Assembly: GCA_002470825.1 (NCBI GenBank) | Contig: DKOR01000023.1 | Location: 2,155 to 66,154 of the forward strand | Direction of reading: 5' to 3' | Length of the DNA stretch: 64,000 nt | Source of the DNA: Thiotrichaceae bacterium UBA7357 | GTDB taxonomy: Bacteria > Pseudomonadota > Gammaproteobacteria > Eutrophobiales > Eutrophobiaceae | Part shown: positions 9,522 through 18,818 of the stretch, in pieces | Layout of the letters: each line of letters begins with the position of its first letter | Position numbering within the stretch: the stretch's first letter is position 1 | The notes under the pieces: model-generated | Seen by the model: the letters and a program-made list of their open reading frames with translations, nothing else | Told to the model about the DNA's origin: nothing | Database searches by the model: none | Position numbers and translations under genes: made by a program

Positions 9522-10034
9522 TCAATCTAATTCCCTTGTCTGAATAAATTCTTTTAAACTATGTCTATCAGCCTCATGTTCGAAGTTTTTATTCTCGTAT
9601 TCAAAAATGGCTAAACTTGAGGTGGTAAAGGTCCTGTTTGTAGGTATTTGATTTACAGATTCATATAATAAATGATTAATTAAATGTTGTAGCCCGGGAT
9701 TATGAGCGACTATCATTAAGCTATTTAAATTATCTTTATAGAGGTGAAAACACTCCGTCAATGTATCAATGCTAGCGAGATAAAGGCTTTTATCAAACTC
9801 GATTTTTATTTTAGAAAAATTTAGTTGTTCGTTTATTAATTCAGTTGTCTGTCTTGCGCGTCTTGCAGGGGATGAAATAATTTTATCTGGAAAATACTTA
9901 TTCTTCACCATCCATCGCCCAACCAATTCAGTGTTTTTTTGTCCACGATTATTTATAGGACGATCAAAATCTGAAGTATCTGAGTTAGGCCAGTCTGATT
10001 CAGCATGCCGCATTATGTATAAGTGAAAATGCAA
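9522..10034 (-). CDS. sixA: SixA-type phosphohistidine phosphatase
   Basis: A 170-residue histidine-phosphatase (phosphoglycerate mutase superfamily) protein. The catalytic RHG-like motif is MRHAESDW, with H10 as the predicted phospho-accepting histidine. ISSPARRARQTTE and IVAHNPGLQHLI carry the second arginine and second catalytic histidine. SixA removes phosphate from histidine phosphotransfer domains, such as those of ArcB or of the nitrogen PTS. At 170 residues it is slightly longer than E. coli SixA. Gene orientation is convergent with the methyltransferase. Confidence 0.88.
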   Translation of the reverse strand: MHFHLYIMRHAESDWPNSDTSDFDRPINNRGQKNTELVGRWMVKNKYFPDKIISSPARRARQTTELINEQLNFSKIKIEFDKSLYLASIDTLTECFHLYKDNLNSLMIVAHNPGLQHLINHLLYESVNQIPTNRTFTTSSLAIFEYENKNFEHEADRHSLKEFIQTRELD

Positions 10035-10156
10035 ATCAATATTTCTAATAAATTAAGTATTTAAAAATAGTACAGTATCAAATAGATTTCATACATTACC
10101 AAAAATAATTTAGAATATAAAAGAATACTTCTTACAGCATACAGTTTAGCAACTTG

Positions 10157-10309
10157 ATGAATAGATGTTTTTATACTGAGCCTTTTAAATTGGTTGATTT
10201 AACACTGTTTATTAACTGGGCGAACAAACCATTTATGATGTATTACACTACCTATGTGTTTCTAGGCGTATTCTTCAAAGAGTTGATGGGTGCTGAAGCA
10301 CTTAACTAA
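10157..10309 (+). CDS. Possible 50-residue hydrophobic peptide (doubtful)
   Basis: An ATG-started frame of 50 codons rich in Phe, Leu, Tyr and Val (for example MMYYTTYVFLGVFF), enough for one membrane segment. I do not recognise it, and no convincing ribosome binding site precedes it. It may be the tail of a lost membrane-protein gene or a chance ORF. Confidence 0.2.
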   Translation: MNRCFYTEPFKLVDLTLFINWANKPFMMYYTTYVFLGVFFKELMGAEALN

Positions 10310-10587
10310 GTAAAAATGCTATTTAGACTAGATTTACCCGGTGGAGCTGAATATGGTTCAGGAATGGTAATATTACAAGAAGCTTGCTGTTCCCCTGTGA
10401 CGAAATTATTTAGCTGGCTGCGCCTTGTTAGACATCGCATCTTGTACGCCGAGGGTTTTCAAAAGTCGCGTCCCGTAATCTAAAGAATCATATTGAAGTC
10501 GGCTGCAATAGTGCTCAATCGCTTGATATTTGGCTTGTAACCACCTTATAAGCTCGTATACTCCCAGCTTCTTGCCGTCCCATACAC

Positions 10588-10593
10588 TATAAT
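10588..10593 (+). promoter_or_regulatory. Consensus -10 box upstream of deaD
   Basis: TATAAT, a perfect sigma70 -10 hexamer, lies 46 bases before the deaD start codon. No good -35 is found at 16-18 bases spacing, so the promoter is weak or activator-dependent, or the match is chance. The remaining leader contains TAAGG about seven bases before the ATG. Confidence 0.4.
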
Positions 10594-10639
10594 AACGACA
10601 AACGGGCTGATTTCTCGTTCCATATCTTAAGGTAATTCC

Positions 10640-12472
10640 ATGAGTAAAATTGACGATTCTACCTCTCTCTCTCTGTCTTTTGACGATTTGTCACTCTCTG
10701 AGCCAATTAATAAAGCGCTAAATAAAGTGGGGTATGAGACGCCTTCGCCAATTCAAGCGGAAATCATTCCGCATGTTATGGATGGTAGGGATGTTATTGG
10801 GCAGGCACAAACAGGAACCGGGAAAACGGCTGCATTTGCCTTGCCGCTGTTATCAAACATCAACCTGAAATTAACAACACCTCAAGTCTTGGTCTTGGCG
10901 CCGACGCGTGAGTTGGCGATTCAGGTTGCTGAGGCCTTTCAAACGTATGCGTCCTTTCTTAAGGGATTTCATGTTTTGCCTATTTATGGTGGTCAAGAAT
11001 ACGGTGTGCAGCTTCGTCAGCTCAAACGTGGGGTGCATGTCGTTGTCGGCACGCCCGGACGTGTTATGGATCACATGCGTCGCGCTACTTTGAAGTTAGA
11101 TAAATTAACCTGTCTGGTTTTAGATGAAGCCGATGAAATGTTACGGATGGGTTTTATTGATGATGTTGAATGGGTCCTTGAGCAATTACCAATCAAGCGT
11201 CAGATTGCGTTATTTTCGGCAACTATGCCATCTGAGATTCGAAAGATATCTAAAAAATATTTGAAGAATCCTGAACAAATCACCATCAAAACAAAAAGTA
11301 TTACGGCAGATACGATTCGCCAGCGATATTTGATGGTGAATGGTCGACAAAAGCTTGAGGCTTTAACAACGATTCTTGAAAGCATGGCTTTTAGTGCAAT
11401 CCTTATTTTTGTGCGTACTAAGATTGAAACTATGGAGCTCACTGAAAAATTGTCAGCACGTGGCTATGCCTGTACTGCTTTAAATGGTGATATCACACAG
11501 AAATTGCGCGAGCAAACCATCAATAAATTAAAGTCTGGCAAGATTGATATGCTGATTGCAACCGATGTCGCTGCACGTGGGCTCGATGTTGAACGCATCA
11601 GTCACGTTATCAATTATGATATCCCTAGCGACCCAGAGGCGTACACTCATCGCATCGGGCGTACCGGAAGAGCGGGGCGTACCGGTGAGGCAATTTTATT
11701 TGTTACAGGCCGTGAACAACGTTTATTGAGCATGATTGAAAGAGTGACCGGCAAGAGAATCGAGCGCATGCATATGCCAACGGTTGATACAATCAATCAG
11801 GAACGTATTGTACGTTTTAAAAAAAGTATTACTGACACATTAGATAGCACCGATACACAACTCTTTCACACAATCATTGAAGAGTACCAACTTGAATCGG
11901 GTCGTTCGGCAATGGATATCGCCACGGCGTTAGCCAAGATAGCCCAAGGTAGTGAGCCTTTTTTAATGAAGCCACAACAAGAACAGAAACGAGATCGACC
12001 GCGTAAGGGCCGTGAGAGAGATAAATCAAATCGACAAGGTCGCCAAGAAAAACCTCGTGATTCTGTTAGGCAACGGACGCCAAAAGAACCAAGGCCTGAT
12101 CGCGATATGGAACGTTTTCGACTGGAGGTCGGTAACGAGCATGAAGTGAAGGTCAACAATATTGTTGGTGCTATCGCTAATGAGGCGGGTGTTGATGGCC
12201 AATATATCAAGAATGTAACGATCTATAAAAATTACTCAACGGTGGACCTGCCTATAGGTATGCCGAATGATTTATTTAAGACTATGAAAAAAGTCTGGGT
12301 ATCAGGAAAGCAGCTTAATATTTCACGAATGAGTGATAATACAAGTGTGCCTGATAAACCAAGGAAAAAGAAAGAAAAGAAATCTGCTTCATCAAAGAAA
12401 AGAAGTGCTAATACGAATAAAAAAAGTCGCCAAGCTAAAAATCTAAACCTGCCAGTTAAGAAAGTTTTTTAA
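10640..12472 (+). CDS. deaD: DEAD-box ATP-dependent RNA helicase DeaD/CsdA
   Basis: A 610-residue cold-shock-type RNA helicase that helps ribosome assembly and mRNA turnover. Motifs in order: Q motif (YETPSPIQAEII), Walker A AQTGTGKT, PTRELAIQV, TPGRVMDH, the DEAD box in VLDEADEML, SAT, and the helicase C domain with ATDVAARGLDV and HRIGRTGRAGR. A basic linker at about residues 445-490 leads to a DbpA/CsdA RNA-binding domain (VGAIANEAGVDGQYI) and a Lys/Arg-rich tail, as in E. coli DeaD. The gene has visibly higher GC than its neighbours. Its last 30 bases overlap the convergent hisH gene. Confidence 0.96.
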   Translation: MSKIDDSTSLSLSFDDLSLSEPINKALNKVGYETPSPIQAEIIPHVMDGRDVIGQAQTGTGKTAAFALPLLSNINLKLTTPQVLVLAPTRELAIQVAEAFQTYASFLKGFHVLPIYGGQEYGVQLRQLKRGVHVVVGTPGRVMDHMRRATLKLDKLTCLVLDEADEMLRMGFIDDVEWVLEQLPIKRQIALFSATMPSEIRKISKKYLKNPEQITIKTKSITADTIRQRYLMVNGRQKLEALTTILESMAFSAILIFVRTKIETMELTEKLSARGYACTALNGDITQKLREQTINKLKSGKIDMLIATDVAARGLDVERISHVINYDIPSDPEAYTHRIGRTGRAGRTGEAILFVTGREQRLLSMIERVTGKRIERMHMPTVDTINQERIVRFKKSITDTLDSTDTQLFHTIIEEYQLESGRSAMDIATALAKIAQGSEPFLMKPQQEQKRDRPRKGRERDKSNRQGRQEKPRDSVRQRTPKEPRPDRDMERFRLEVGNEHEVKVNNIVGAIANEAGVDGQYIKNVTIYKNYSTVDLPIGMPNDLFKTMKKVWVSGKQLNISRMSDNTSVPDKPRKKKEKKSASSKKRSANTNKKSRQAKNLNLPVKKVF

Positions 12473-13084
12473 TAATCTTAATCCATCATACTGGCTTTTT
12501 TCAGGATGAAATTGCGTTGCAAATAAATTGTCCCTAGCAACAGCAGAGGTATATTGACAGATATAATCGGTAGATCCGACAATATCAGAATCAAGTTCTG
12601 GTTTCACATAAAAGCTATGAACAAAATAAAATCGACTTCTATCCTCGATGCCTTCCCATAATGGGTGTTGTTTCTTTTGTATAACCTGATTCCAACCCAT
12701 AGATGGGATCTTATAGACGTCACCATTCTCATCAATTTGGTTATCGCTAAAACGAACAACATTACCGGGTATAACACCTAAACCGTTAACACCGCCATCC
12801 TCGTCACTATGATCCATTAGCGATTGCAGGCCAAGACAAATGCCAAGAAAGGGTTTGTTAAGGATGCATTCTCGAATGACCTCCTCGAGTTCTTGCTTTT
12901 TGAGATGAGTCATGCATTGTCCTATCGCACCCTGACCAGGGAAGACAACTTTATCTGCTTTGAGTATTTCATCAGGGTGATTACTGATAGCTATAGACTG
13001 GTCACTATTAGCAACGGTTTCCAGTGCTTTTGCAACAGAACGTAGGTTACTACTGCCATAATCAAGAACGACTATATTAGACAT
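12443..13084 (-). CDS. hisH: Imidazole glycerol phosphate synthase, glutaminase subunit
   Basis: HisH hydrolyses glutamine and channels ammonia to HisF in histidine synthesis. The 213-residue class I amidotransferase has an opening VLDYGSSNLRSV, the nucleophile cysteine in GICLGLQSL and the His/Glu pair in TQFHPEKS. Its partner hisF lies about 9 kb away on the opposite strand, an unusual separation. The 3' end overlaps deaD by 30 bases on the opposite strand. HisB lies 17 bases upstream, so hisB-hisH form a two-gene operon. Confidence 0.96.
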   Translation of the reverse strand: MSNIVVLDYGSSNLRSVAKALETVANSDQSIAISNHPDEILKADKVVFPGQGAIGQCMTHLKKQELEEVIRECILNKPFLGICLGLQSLMDHSDEDGGVNGLGVIPGNVVRFSDNQIDENGDVYKIPSMGWNQVIQKKQHPLWEGIEDRSRFYFVHSFYVKPELDSDIVGSTDYICQYTSAVARDNLFATQFHPEKSQYDGLRLLKNFLNWQV

Positions 13085-13101
13085 GGTTTAGCTCGATAGA
13101 T

Positions 13102-13695
13102 TTACAGAGCTCCTTTAGTGGATGGTAAAATACCTTCCATCCGTGGGTCCTGTTCTACAGCAACACGCAGTGCTCGGCCGAATGCTTTAAAAATCGTCTC
13201 AGCAATATGATGAGAGTTGCGTCCACGTAGATTATCGATGTGCAAGGTCATCATCGCGTGATTGATGAAGCCTTGAAAGAATTCAAATATTAAATCGACA
13301 TCAAAATCACCTACGCGTGCACGTGAATAGTTCACATTATACTCAAGACCTGGGCGACCAGAATAATCGATCACTACGCGGGACAAGGCTTCATCGAGTG
13401 GTACGTAAGCATGCGCATAACGTCGTATACCTTTTTTTTCGGCTAATGCCTTTGTGAAAGCTTGACCTAAAGTGATACCGACGTCCTCAACCGTGTGGTG
13501 AGCGTCAATATCGAGATCTCCATTTGCATTAATGGTAATATCAAACATCCCGTGACGCGCGATTTGGTCGACCATATGCTCCAGAAATGGCACACCAATC
13601 TTAAGATCGGATTTTCCTTCGCCATCAAGATTTAAAAAAACTTCGATTTGTGTTTCTTTCGTATTACGTATAACGGTTGCGGTACGATTGTTCAT
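13102..13695 (-). CDS. hisB: Imidazoleglycerol-phosphate dehydratase (monofunctional)
   Basis: This enzyme dehydrates imidazole glycerol phosphate to imidazole acetol phosphate. Metal-binding histidine motifs are present: FLEHMVDQIARHG, DIDAHHTVEDVGI and, near the end, RGRNSHHIAETIFKAFGRA. It is the dehydratase domain only, without the N-terminal histidinol-phosphatase fused in E. coli. The frame is open to an ATG at 13722, but the family normally begins near MNNRTATV, so I use the ATG at 13695. It is followed by hisH. Confidence 0.94.
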   Translation of the reverse strand: MNNRTATVIRNTKETQIEVFLNLDGEGKSDLKIGVPFLEHMVDQIARHGMFDITINANGDLDIDAHHTVEDVGITLGQAFTKALAEKKGIRRYAHAYVPLDEALSRVVIDYSGRPGLEYNVNYSRARVGDFDVDLIFEFFQGFINHAMMTLHIDNLRGRNSHHIAETIFKAFGRALRVAVEQDPRMEGILPSTKGAL

Positions 13696-13770
13696 TGAAC
13701 TACCATCTAAAAAAATTAGCATGCTAGGATAGCTCTCTCAAGACATTATTACCAATGAACGGATAGAAAA

Positions 13771-14682
13771 ATGATCGATATTGACTGCATTAAACGTTAT
13801 TTACGTTCTCAGCAAGAGCGTATCTGTAATGCTCTGGTTCAAATGGACAAGACCTTAGAACTAAAGGAGGATAACTGGATTCGTGAGGGTGGTGGTGGTG
13901 GCCGTAGCCGAGTGATGAAAAAAGGTGATATTTTTGAGCAAGTAGGCATCAATTTCTCTCATATACATGGAGATAGCTTACCAATATCAGCAACCTCTCA
14001 TCGAGAAGAATTAATAGGAAGGTCATTTCAAGCTCTAGGAAATTCTTTAGTAATTCATCCATTGAACCCTTATGTGCCAACAACACATATGAATATACGT
14101 TTTTTTATTGCTGAAAAAAAAGGAGAGGAACCCATTTGGTGGTTTGGCGGTGGTTTCGACCTGACACCATATTATGGTTTTGAAGAGGATGCACAATATT
14201 GGCATCAAAAAGCTAAAACTGCTTGTGAGGGTTTTGGAGGCAACGATACTTATAAAAGATATAAAAAATGGTGTGATGAATATTTTTATCTTAAACATCG
14301 CGATGAACAAAGAGGTATCGGAGGTTTGTTCTACGATGATCTAAATGAATGGGGCTTCGAATCCTGTTTTAAATTTACCCAAAGTATCAGTGACCACTTT
14401 CTGAAAGCTTATCTCCCTATTGTGATTAAACGCATGGAAATACCCTTTAGTGAGCGCGAGAGAAATTTTCAACTTTATCGTCGTGGTCGTTACGTTGAGT
14501 TTAACTTGATACATGACCGCGGAACATTATTCGGATTACAGTCAGGAGGTCGAACAGAATCTATTCTGATGTCGTTACCACCATTGGTCCGATGGGAATA
14601 CAATTGGCACCCTGCTCGCGGGACACCTGAGGCGGAGCTTTATGATATATTCTTAAAGCCAAAGGACTGGTTAAAGACTTAA
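13771..14682 (+). CDS. hemF: Oxygen-dependent coproporphyrinogen III oxidase
   Basis: HemF oxidatively decarboxylates coproporphyrinogen III to protoporphyrinogen IX using oxygen, in haem synthesis. The 303 residues match the family length. Signatures include the glycine-rich GGGGGRSRVM, NPYVPTTHMNIRFF, WWFGGGFDLTPYYG, and RRGRYVEFNLIHDRGTLFGL with the metal/substrate residues. Haem demand from the cytochrome oxidase cluster in this window fits an aerobic lifestyle. It is divergent from hisB and convergent with rpiA. Confidence 0.97.
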   Translation: MIDIDCIKRYLRSQQERICNALVQMDKTLELKEDNWIREGGGGGRSRVMKKGDIFEQVGINFSHIHGDSLPISATSHREELIGRSFQALGNSLVIHPLNPYVPTTHMNIRFFIAEKKGEEPIWWFGGGFDLTPYYGFEEDAQYWHQKAKTACEGFGGNDTYKRYKKWCDEYFYLKHRDEQRGIGGLFYDDLNEWGFESCFKFTQSISDHFLKAYLPIVIKRMEIPFSERERNFQLYRRGRYVEFNLIHDRGTLFGLQSGGRTESILMSLPPLVRWEYNWHPARGTPEAELYDIFLKPKDWLKT

Positions 14683-14784
14683 TAGGTTATGTAAAAGTCA
14701 TTTACTGAATTCATTTAGAATTTATATATTTAGGAGCTCTTCTCTGAAACATTACGTATTAATTAAGAAACACGATTGACGAAT

Positions 14785-15438
14785 TTATTTCTTTTTAACA
14801 CCATTATTACTTGCTATTAACAAAATATCAGCAGGTCTATGTGCAAATAAACCATTGGTCACTACTCCAACAATCTGATTCAGACTCTGCTCAAGTTCAA
14901 GCGGACTTTCAATCTTCATATTATGAACATCCATAATGATATTACCATTATCAGTAGTAAACCCAACACGTAATTTAGGATAGCCGCCAAGTTTTATAAT
15001 CTCTCGGCTAACATGGTTTTGAGCCATGGGTATGACCTCAAGAGGCAAAGGAAACACTCCTAATGTTGAAACCATTTTACTGTCATCTATAATGCAAACA
15101 AATTTCTTGCTTGCAGCTGCAATAATCTTCTCTCTGGTCAACGCACCCCCACCTCCCTTGATCAGATGCCGGTACTGTGTCGCTTCGTCAGCGCCATCAA
15201 CATAGATCGGGACTTCTATGTCGTTATTTAGCGTAAATACCGGGATATCATACTGTCTCAATAATCTTTCGCTAGCATCTGAGCTAGAAACCGCGCCATC
15301 AATTCGACTTTTTATTTTAGCAAGTTCTTCAATAAAAAAATTAACCGTAGTGCCCGTTCCTACCCCGACAATGATATTATCTTCAATATATGCGATAGCC
15401 GCTTTAGCGACATTTTTTTTCTTGTCATCTTGCGACAT
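14785..15438 (-). CDS. rpiA: Ribose-5-phosphate isomerase A
   Basis: RpiA interconverts ribose 5-phosphate and ribulose 5-phosphate in the pentose phosphate pathway. The 217-residue protein contains VGVGTGTTVNFFI near the N-terminus, SSDAS, the catalytic DGADEA motif and KGGGGALTREKI, all typical of type A isomerases. It is divergent from ilvA with a gap of about 55 bases that must hold both promoters. A similar rpiA/ilvA arrangement is found in other gammaproteobacteria. Confidence 0.96.
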   Translation of the reverse strand: MSQDDKKKNVAKAAIAYIEDNIIVGVGTGTTVNFFIEELAKIKSRIDGAVSSSDASERLLRQYDIPVFTLNNDIEVPIYVDGADEATQYRHLIKGGGGALTREKIIAAASKKFVCIIDDSKMVSTLGVFPLPLEVIPMAQNHVSREIIKLGGYPKLRVGFTTDNGNIIMDVHNMKIESPLELEQSLNQIVGVVTNGLFAHRPADILLIASNNGVKKK

Positions 15439-15493
15439 AGCTTTGCTCCGCAGAAAAATATGTTTGTGGTCAAGTAAATGTTATCTTATATTG

Positions 15494-17014
15494 ATGTTTG
15501 ATGAATACAATAATCTTATTAAAGAAGCTAGTCGACGTATCTATGCCATTGCTAAACGGACAGAATTGGATCACGCGCCGCAACTAACACTCCGGCATAA
15601 AAATAACATCTGGTTAAAACGCGAAGATCAACAACCTGTATTTTCCTACAAGCTGCGCGGCGCTTATAATATGATTGCATCATTAACCGACGAGATTCGT
15701 AAGCGTGGTATAATTACTGCTTCCGCCGGAAACCATGCTCAAGGCGTAGCGATGGCGACGAAAAGCTTAAACATCAATGCGATTATCGTCATGCCTAAAA
15801 CCACCCCTGATATCAAGATCAATTCCGTCAAGCGGATGGGCGCTGATGTAATTCTGCATGGCAATACTTATGATGACGCGAAAGACTATGCCATCATCAT
15901 GTCAAATGAAAAAGAAATGTGCTACATACCTCCTTATGATCACCCACTTATCATTGCTGGACAAGCAACAGTAGGTGTTGAACTCATAGAACAGCACCCT
16001 ACAAGACCAGATATTATTTTTGTTCCAGTCGGTGGTGGAGGCTTAATTGCGGGTATTGCAGTCTATATTCAAGCTAATTATCCCGATGTAAAAATAATCG
16101 GTGTTGAACCTGATGAAGCACCTTGTATGCGCAATGCTCTTGAAGCTGGCGAACGTGTTATTTTGGGGGAAATTGGTATTTTTGCCGATGGTGCTGCAGT
16201 AAAGCAAGCTGGTGAAGAAAATTATCGTATAACAAAAGAACTAGTTGATGAGATCCTATTAGTCAGCATCGATGAAATCTGTGCTTCCGTGAAGGACATT
16301 TTTGAGGATACACGATCAATTTCCGAACCAGCTGGAGCGTTAGCTCTTGCTGGTTTAAAACAGTATGTCGCTAGAGAACAAATCCATGATAAAGAATTGG
16401 TCGCTATCTTTAGTGGTGCTAATGTCAATTTTGATCGCTTGCGACATATCGCAGAGTTAACTGCCTTAGGTGAAAATAAAGAGGCCTTAATCTCAATCAT
16501 GATCCCGGAGCGCCCTGGTAGCTTTCGTCACCTTTGTCATGACCTTGGCCCCCGCTTGATCACCGAATTTAATTATCGCTATAGCGATAATAGCGATGCC
16601 TATGTATTTGCTGGTATTCAATTAAAACAGGGTGTTGAAGAAAAGAATAGACTAATAAAAAATCTTAAAAAGAAAAATTATAATGTAGTCGATCTAAGTA
16701 ATGATGTTGCCGCCAAAATGCACATTCGCCACATGGTTGGCGGTCATGCACCCCAGGCGAATGATGAAGTTATCTATCGCTTTGAATTTCCAGAACGGTC
16801 AGGCGCCCTACTACATTTTTTAACCGAAATGGGAAAACGCTGGAATATTAGCTTGTTTCATTACCGGAATCATGGTGCTGCCTATGGTCGAGTATTGATG
16901 GGTTTTCAAATAAAGGAAAACGAGAAGAAAAATTTTCAACAATTTGTTGATAAATTAGGAATTCTTTATTGGGATGAATCTGATAACACTGCTTATAAAA
17001 CTTTCCTAAGATAG
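15494..17014 (+). CDS. ilvA: Biosynthetic threonine dehydratase
   Basis: IlvA deaminates threonine to 2-oxobutyrate, the committed step of isoleucine synthesis. The N-terminal catalytic domain has the PLP lysine in SYKLRGAYNM, SAGNHAQGVA and the phosphate-binding VGGGGLIAG. Two ACT-like regulatory domains fill about residues 330-506, consistent with feedback control by isoleucine. The frame is open upstream to 15218, but that stretch is antisense to rpiA. The ATG at 15494 (MFDEYNNL) gives 506 residues, the normal length. No clear Shine-Dalgarno precedes it, so it may be leaderless. Confidence 0.95.
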   Translation: MFDEYNNLIKEASRRIYAIAKRTELDHAPQLTLRHKNNIWLKREDQQPVFSYKLRGAYNMIASLTDEIRKRGIITASAGNHAQGVAMATKSLNINAIIVMPKTTPDIKINSVKRMGADVILHGNTYDDAKDYAIIMSNEKEMCYIPPYDHPLIIAGQATVGVELIEQHPTRPDIIFVPVGGGGLIAGIAVYIQANYPDVKIIGVEPDEAPCMRNALEAGERVILGEIGIFADGAAVKQAGEENYRITKELVDEILLVSIDEICASVKDIFEDTRSISEPAGALALAGLKQYVAREQIHDKELVAIFSGANVNFDRLRHIAELTALGENKEALISIMIPERPGSFRHLCHDLGPRLITEFNYRYSDNSDAYVFAGIQLKQGVEEKNRLIKNLKKKNYNVVDLSNDVAAKMHIRHMVGGHAPQANDEVIYRFEFPERSGALLHFLTEMGKRWNISLFHYRNHGAAYGRVLMGFQIKENEKKNFQQFVDKLGILYWDESDNTAYKTFLR

Positions 17015-17242
17015 TAATATTCTAAATTAAAATCACCATTGTGTCGTAAATCTATTTTCAAAAAATCCCTTAATTACTATATCTTTTAGACATTTATACA
17101 GAAAAAATACTTATCTGAAGTATCTTAAAACTGATTTGGCAGCATTAATAAATAATTATCGAGTTCAATTACTCCAAGCAAATGTGAAATGCGAAGATGA
17201 AAAACAATCATAAAGAAATGGTTGCTGCCTTTTTAATCATTA

Positions 17243-18190
17243 TCAAAATATCTTCATCAATTCATCAGGACAGTTAACGCGATGCTCAATAATTTTTTTA
17301 AACACATCTGGATCTTTAATATGTGTCATCTTTCCATCTCGCGGAAAATACTTATCTTTCAATCGTGACAACCAAAAACGTAATGCAGCAGCACGTAAAA
17401 CAACGGGCCATGCGTCACGCTCATTCTTTTCTATTGGCCGTACCATTTGATATGCTTGTAAAAGAGCTGCTGAATTATGTTCGTTTTGTTCTACCTCACC
17501 GCTCATGCACCAGTCATTTATGGTTACCGCCAAGTCGTAGAGAGAATAACCATTGTAAGCATAATAGAAATCAATTATGCCCGTAAGCTCATCGCCAATA
17601 AATAGTGCGTTATCTCTAAACAGATCAGCGTGGATGACTGAGATCGGTAAGGAACCTAATTTATTCATATCATGATAGGCAAGTTCTTGGCGTAATAAGA
17701 AATATTCTTCCTGGTTTAATTTCGGTATCACTTTTTTAACGGTTCTTTTTTGCCAATCAATCCCGCGAGAAGCACGCCGCTCGAATTTAAAACTAGTACT
17801 AGCAACATGCATACATGCCATATGTTCGCCTATAGCACGACATTGTTTTTCATTCGGAGTGTCGATACTGACACCATTCAACCTTTTTACTAAAGCGGCA
17901 GGTTTACCATTTAAAACATGAAGATAATTTCCTTCATTATCTTTAACAGGATGCGCTGTTGGAATATTAGCTTCTGAAAGAAATGCCATTAGTTCGACAA
18001 AGTAAGGAAGCTCTTCTATAGAAAGCTCTTCAAACAATGTCAGTACATATTGACCTTTACTCGTTGTAACAAAATAGTTCGTGTTTTCTATTCCATCACT
18101 AATACCCGAAAACTGTTCTAATTGACCGATTGAGTAATTCTTGAGAAATTCATCGAGATCATCTGAAAGTACATTTGTATAAACCGACAT
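17243..18190 (-). CDS. thrB: Homoserine kinase (choline-kinase-like fold)
   Basis: This enzyme phosphorylates homoserine in threonine synthesis and belongs to the ThrB type of pseudomonads (aminoglycoside phosphotransferase fold), not the GHMP type of E. coli. Key motifs are SGISDGIENTNYFV near the N-terminus, the catalytic loop VIHADLFRDNALF and the metal-binding IIDFYYA. A GTG at 18229 is in frame, but the family begins MSV(F/Y)T, matching the ATG at 18190 (315 residues). The product feeds threonine synthase and, via IlvA next door, isoleucine. Confidence 0.93.
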   Translation of the reverse strand: MSVYTNVLSDDLDEFLKNYSIGQLEQFSGISDGIENTNYFVTTSKGQYVLTLFEELSIEELPYFVELMAFLSEANIPTAHPVKDNEGNYLHVLNGKPAALVKRLNGVSIDTPNEKQCRAIGEHMACMHVASTSFKFERRASRGIDWQKRTVKKVIPKLNQEEYFLLRQELAYHDMNKLGSLPISVIHADLFRDNALFIGDELTGIIDFYYAYNGYSLYDLAVTINDWCMSGEVEQNEHNSAALLQAYQMVRPIEKNERDAWPVVLRAAALRFWLSRLKDKYFPRDGKMTHIKDPDVFKKIIEHRVNCPDELMKIF

Positions 18191-18299
18191 AGTAGTTTTA
18201 AATTTGTCAAGGTTTGTCTGTTTATTCACAAAAAAACAAACGTTTATTAATAACGTATGGCTCTACTTGTTGCTTTTACACAGTTAAAACAAGATTAAA

Positions 18300-18641
18300 C
18301 TACCAAGTGAACAAGACCCACTGAGGAATCGATAGATCTTCTAACTCATATCTTGTTGGATCCATTTTACCGTTACCATCAATATCCTTTAAATAGTATG
18401 CTGGCCCAACGAAAGGAGTTACTTTAACCATAAAAAGCTGGCCGTTAAGTCTATATTCCTCAACCACTGAATCATCTTTACGGATTATCGTCACATCTGG
18501 TTCAATATTTTCACCCGATTCAAGTCGATCAGGAAGCTCTGGTGGTCCAGGGACTGGTTCCAGATCGTCCGAATTTGAATTGCTTACCATTACAACTGTT
18601 GATGCAATTAACAGTGTTAACGATATTAAAAATTTTTTCAT
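18300..18641 (-). CDS. DUF2782 small exported protein
   Basis: A 113-residue protein with a signal peptide (about residues 1-22) and a Pro/acid-rich segment followed by a DUF2782 core (VVEEYRLNGQLFMVKVTP, then YYLKDIDGNGKMD, which looks like a calcium-loop). DUF2782 genes are regularly found between thrB and polA in gammaproteobacteria, as here. Function is unknown; a periplasmic location is inferred. Confidence 0.85.
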   Translation of the reverse strand: MKKFLISLTLLIASTVVMVSNSNSDDLEPVPGPPELPDRLESGENIEPDVTIIRKDDSVVEEYRLNGQLFMVKVTPFVGPAYYLKDIDGNGKMDPTRYELEDLSIPQWVLFTW

Positions 18642-18818
18642 TCTGCCTTTCCTTTTCAGGTATTTGATGTTTACTTTACCATCTCAAACTACTTAGATGA
18701 AGTAGATTGAGATATGTATCGCGTATTAGGTATTAACACCCGCAAAAATCTGAGATTTTTCTTTTAAACTGTCATAATTTGTAATCTTAAATATCAAACA
18801 CCAGAAAATCAGAGTCTC

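Larger units (their letters stand above)
10035..10639. other. 605-base gap between sixA and deaD with two doubtful ORFs
   Basis: No confident gene is visible. One plus-strand ORF (10157-10309) starts with ATG and could encode a 50-residue hydrophobic peptide, but lacks a Shine-Dalgarno sequence. On the minus strand a frame is open for 95 codons (10690 down to a stop at 10406-10408) without any ATG, and runs under the deaD start. GC content is visibly higher in the right half than in the left. The gap may hold gene remnants plus the deaD promoter and leader. Confidence 0.4.

Noticed and set aside
10660..10675. CT-dinucleotide repeat near the start of deaD as a phase-variation tract
   Set aside because: Only about six repeats, encoding Ser-Leu in frame, in a housekeeping helicase; too short to argue for switching.
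15218..15493. Upstream extension of ilvA in the same frame
   Set aside because: It is antisense to rpiA and has no family similarity; the ATG at 15494 gives the normal IlvA length.
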